A stretch of DNA of 55,086 nucleotides from a virus. Below the pieces are notes generated by a model. The model did not search any database. It was not told the DNA's origin and saw only the letters and a list, made by a program, of their open reading frames with translations. The stretch lies in the IMG/VR virus record IMGVR_UViG_3300021976_000018, positions 1 to 55,086 of that record; one strand, written 5' to 3'. Below are positions 52,883-55,086 of this stretch, in pieces; the stretch's first letter is position 1; each line of letters begins with the position of its first letter. Both the position numbers and the translations under genes were made by a program.

Positions 52883-54643
52883 TCAGAACACGGCCCGGCC
52901 GGTCTTCTTGCGCGGCAACTTCCCGGAGTTCAGCGCCAGACGGCGGCCCATCCGGGCCCCGACCATGCACACCGCCAAGTCCACGAGCTTCCCGGAACCC
53001 CGACTGATCTTCCCCAACGACGTCCCCCACGGGTTCGGGCGCCGCCGGGCGTTGTGCACATGCATCCGCAGCGCCGGGTTCCCGTCGTGGGTGAGGGTGC
53101 CGTCCTCGTCGATCTCCTGGGCGCACTGCATCGCCGCCTCGGTGAACAGACGGTTCCGTTCCGTCGACCCCAAGGTCTTGATTCGCATGTCGAACAGCAC
53201 CGAATGCCCCTTCGCACCCGGCGTCGCCCAGATGGGGAGCTTCTTACCGAAATCGCGATGCCAGCCGTCGCAGATGCCCCGCCAGTACAGGTGCTCGTCC
53301 TCGTCATCCCGTGCCGGCGACGGATCGATCCCGCACCACACCACCTGGTACCGGTCGAACGCCGCCCGGCCGGTCGCGTCCACCTCGTGCCTCGGCGCCA
53401 ACCAGCCCTTGCCCCGCTCCCCATGCGGCTTCTGCCAGAAACCAAGCACGAACACGTGGCCGTCGCTGATCCTTGACGCCACCAGGCCCGTCGAGTCCGA
53501 CGACTTCGAGCAGTCCAGGAACATCGCGATCTGCTCACGGTCCGCCACCACCATGGCGGCCCGGGCGCAATCATCGAACCGTCTCGGGTCAACCCACGCG
53601 TCCTCGGCCGTCGCGAGCCCGTTGAGGTAGTAGCGGATGCTGTCGGCGACGCTGGTGCGAGGCTCGAGCACCTCGTCGGCCAGGCGCTCCAGATCGGCCC
53701 AATCGGCATCCGCGTACGCCGCCTCGAGGCCGACCCGCAGGGACTCCTCGTCGTACAGGTCGGTGTCCGGCGGGGCTTCGATGCTGTCGTAGAGGATGTC
53801 GTGCCGCTTCGCTTTGCCGGCGACCTGCAACTGCCACGCCTCGTAGGACTGCTCGCCGGTCGAGTCGTCGCCCTGGCGGTGAGCGTTCGTCATCTCGCAC
53901 AGGCGGGCTTGGAGCTCGGCCGGCGACTTGCCCACGTTGCGGCGGGCCACCGCGGCGACCTTGTGACCGCCCGACGACTCGGTCATGTGGTGCGACTCGT
54001 TCAGCAGGATGAACGTCGCCGGGTCACCCTCGACCGTCTTCTCCGAAGCCGTCAGAATCTCCGACCGGCCGCCGGTGTCCTTCAAGATCGTGCGGGTCTC
54101 CCCGCAGTCGATCCCGTAGTAGTCCCGTGCCTCGGCCCCCAGCAGGGCGTTCGCGATGCGCAGGACGTCTTTCGACTGGGCTTCGGAGTTGCTGGCCACC
54201 TGGACCAGCGGCATCCGGTGCCGCTCGCCGACCCAACGCCCGCCCCTGTGCACCAGATGCGCCGGGCCGACCAGCTCGATGTCGCACAGCGCTGCACCGA
54301 ACGGGTCCTTGCCCGTCCCCTTCGCTCCTCGCCGCACACCTGACCGGAACAGCCACCGCCCCGTCATCGGATCGAAGGCGTACCAGAGGATCAGGAACCG
54401 CTTCTGACCAGGGGTGAAGCGCCACTGAGCGCCGGTCAGGTAGTGGGTGAGGCCCGGCTCGTCGGTCCGCCACTCCGCCCAGTCGATCACTTGCGGGCCC
54501 AGCGAGTTCTCCAACAGGCGCCGCTTCTCCGCCGGGTCGTCCGGCCACGGCAACGTCACCCACGCTGCGGTACCGAACCACGGGTCCAGCCGGTACCCAG
54601 GCGGCAGCTCAAGATCGGCGTCAGAGATCGCGGTAGTCGTCAA
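52883..54643 (-). CDS. terL: Terminase large subunit
   Basis: TTG 54643 gives 586 residues. Walker A RGAKGTGKD (105-113), Walker B FILLNESHH (211-219) and nuclease-type acidic sites (MFLDCSKSSD about 372, later GIDPSPARDDEDEH, and DLAVC near the end) are present. It powers DNA packaging and cuts the concatemer. It overlaps terS by 23 bases, which accounts for the unusual TTG start. Confidence 0.92.
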   Translation of the reverse strand: MTTTAISDADLELPPGYRLDPWFGTAAWVTLPWPDDPAEKRRLLENSLGPQVIDWAEWRTDEPGLTHYLTGAQWRFTPGQKRFLILWYAFDPMTGRWLFRSGVRRGAKGTGKDPFGAALCDIELVGPAHLVHRGGRWVGERHRMPLVQVASNSEAQSKDVLRIANALLGAEARDYYGIDCGETRTILKDTGGRSEILTASEKTVEGDPATFILLNESHHMTESSGGHKVAAVARRNVGKSPAELQARLCEMTNAHRQGDDSTGEQSYEAWQLQVAGKAKRHDILYDSIEAPPDTDLYDEESLRVGLEAAYADADWADLERLADEVLEPRTSVADSIRYYLNGLATAEDAWVDPRRFDDCARAAMVVADREQIAMFLDCSKSSDSTGLVASRISDGHVFVLGFWQKPHGERGKGWLAPRHEVDATGRAAFDRYQVVWCGIDPSPARDDEDEHLYWRGICDGWHRDFGKKLPIWATPGAKGHSVLFDMRIKTLGSTERNRLFTEAAMQCAQEIDEDGTLTHDGNPALRMHVHNARRRPNPWGTSLGKISRGSGKLVDLAVCMVGARMGRRLALNSGKLPRKKTGRAVF

Positions 54644-55034
54644 GGCGGGTCACCCCCGAGCCGTCGTCCACCTCCCCCGGTGCCTCGACGTAGCGGATAC
54701 GCAGGTCACGGCGGGCGTCCATCGTGGTGCCCAGCACCTTCTCCCGCTGCCGCAGCTCCGTCGCCGCCCGTACGCCGCCCTCATGGAACTCGGCAGCGAT
54801 CAGCGCAGTGTCCAGAGCGAACTGCCAGTCCGCCGGAGCCCACAGCGCACAGTGCGGCATCGCCGACACGGTCTCCCACCACCGCTTCGTGAACGCCGGC
54901 CAACCGCCCTTGCGGCGGGGAAGCTTCGGGCCGGCCTCGAACGGGACGTTCGGGACCTCGATCCAGTCGTACGTCGGCTTGTTGCGGTTCCGGGCGTGAC
55001 CCTGAGGCTTCGGCTTCCGGCCAGTCACCGGCAT
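54621..55034 (-). CDS. terS: Terminase small subunit
   Basis: ATG 55034 follows AGAGGTGATGTGCC; 137 residues. The basic start (TGRKPKPQGHARNRNKPTYDWIEVP) and the helical core (FALDTALIAAEFHEGG, ATELRQREKVLGTTMDARRDLRIRY) match actinophage small terminases, which recognise the packaging site. Upstream, across the window ends, lies the HNH gene. Confidence 0.9.
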   Translation of the reverse strand: MPVTGRKPKPQGHARNRNKPTYDWIEVPNVPFEAGPKLPRRKGGWPAFTKRWWETVSAMPHCALWAPADWQFALDTALIAAEFHEGGVRAATELRQREKVLGTTMDARRDLRIRYVEAPGEVDDGSGVTRLDDYRDL

Positions 55035-55086
55035 GGCACATCACCTCTTGAGAACCGTTCCCGTTTCCTACAGTGGCTGACTCGCT

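Overview
This 55,086-base, GC-rich window reads as a nearly complete temperate siphophage (or prophage) genome of an actinobacterial host. Actinobacterial signs are the WhiB-type regulator, DUF397 and DUF2637 proteins, an FtsK/TraB translocase of the actinomycete mobile-element type, an Lsr2-like domain, many GTG starts and several likely leaderless promoters. The two ends appear to belong together: a minus-strand HNH gene runs off base 1, and continuing it from base 55086 downward gives an in-frame stop after six more codons, 34 bases before the terminase small subunit start. The molecule is therefore probably circular, circularly permuted or cos-ended, opened inside that HNH gene.

Layout, with the late genes read right to left on the minus strand: terminases (55034-52883), portal, MuF-like protein, scaffold and major capsid protein (52866-49043), three glycosyltransferases (49035-46656), head-tail connectors and tail completion (46651-45092), major tail protein, tail chaperones and tape measure (45076-40955), minor tail and fibre proteins including a glycine-rich repeat protein (40958-35452), then an amidase endolysin, small membrane proteins with a likely holin, and an initiator-like tRNA-Met (35440-33123).

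A plus-strand accessory block follows (30248-32911: small zinc and hypothetical proteins, a HicB-like protein). Next come two recombinases facing each other (serine 30115-28577, tyrosine 27945-28565), a small plus-strand set with a short DNA-binding-like protein and a DUF6283-like protein (26793-27846), and a membrane and DNA-translocase module that looks borrowed from actinomycete conjugative elements (26664-23254), flanked by GGGGATAG repeats.

At 20561-21225 two divergent HTH regulators face each other over promoters that contain two different palindromes; this is the best candidate for the lysogeny switch. Left of it lie long minus-strand early operons of tightly overlapping small genes (ATGA, GTGA or TGATG junctions). 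These hold the most interesting pathway, a DpdA-like DNA transglycosylase next to a YhhQ-type queuosine-precursor transporter (13643-14753), suggesting 7-deazaguanine in the phage DNA made from imported preQ0. They also hold an ERF annealing protein, two DNA methyltransferases (one interrupted by an HNH gene), a WhiB protein, an early replication-type protein, further HNH and GIY-YIG nucleases, and many small zinc-knuckle or membrane proteins without recognisable function.
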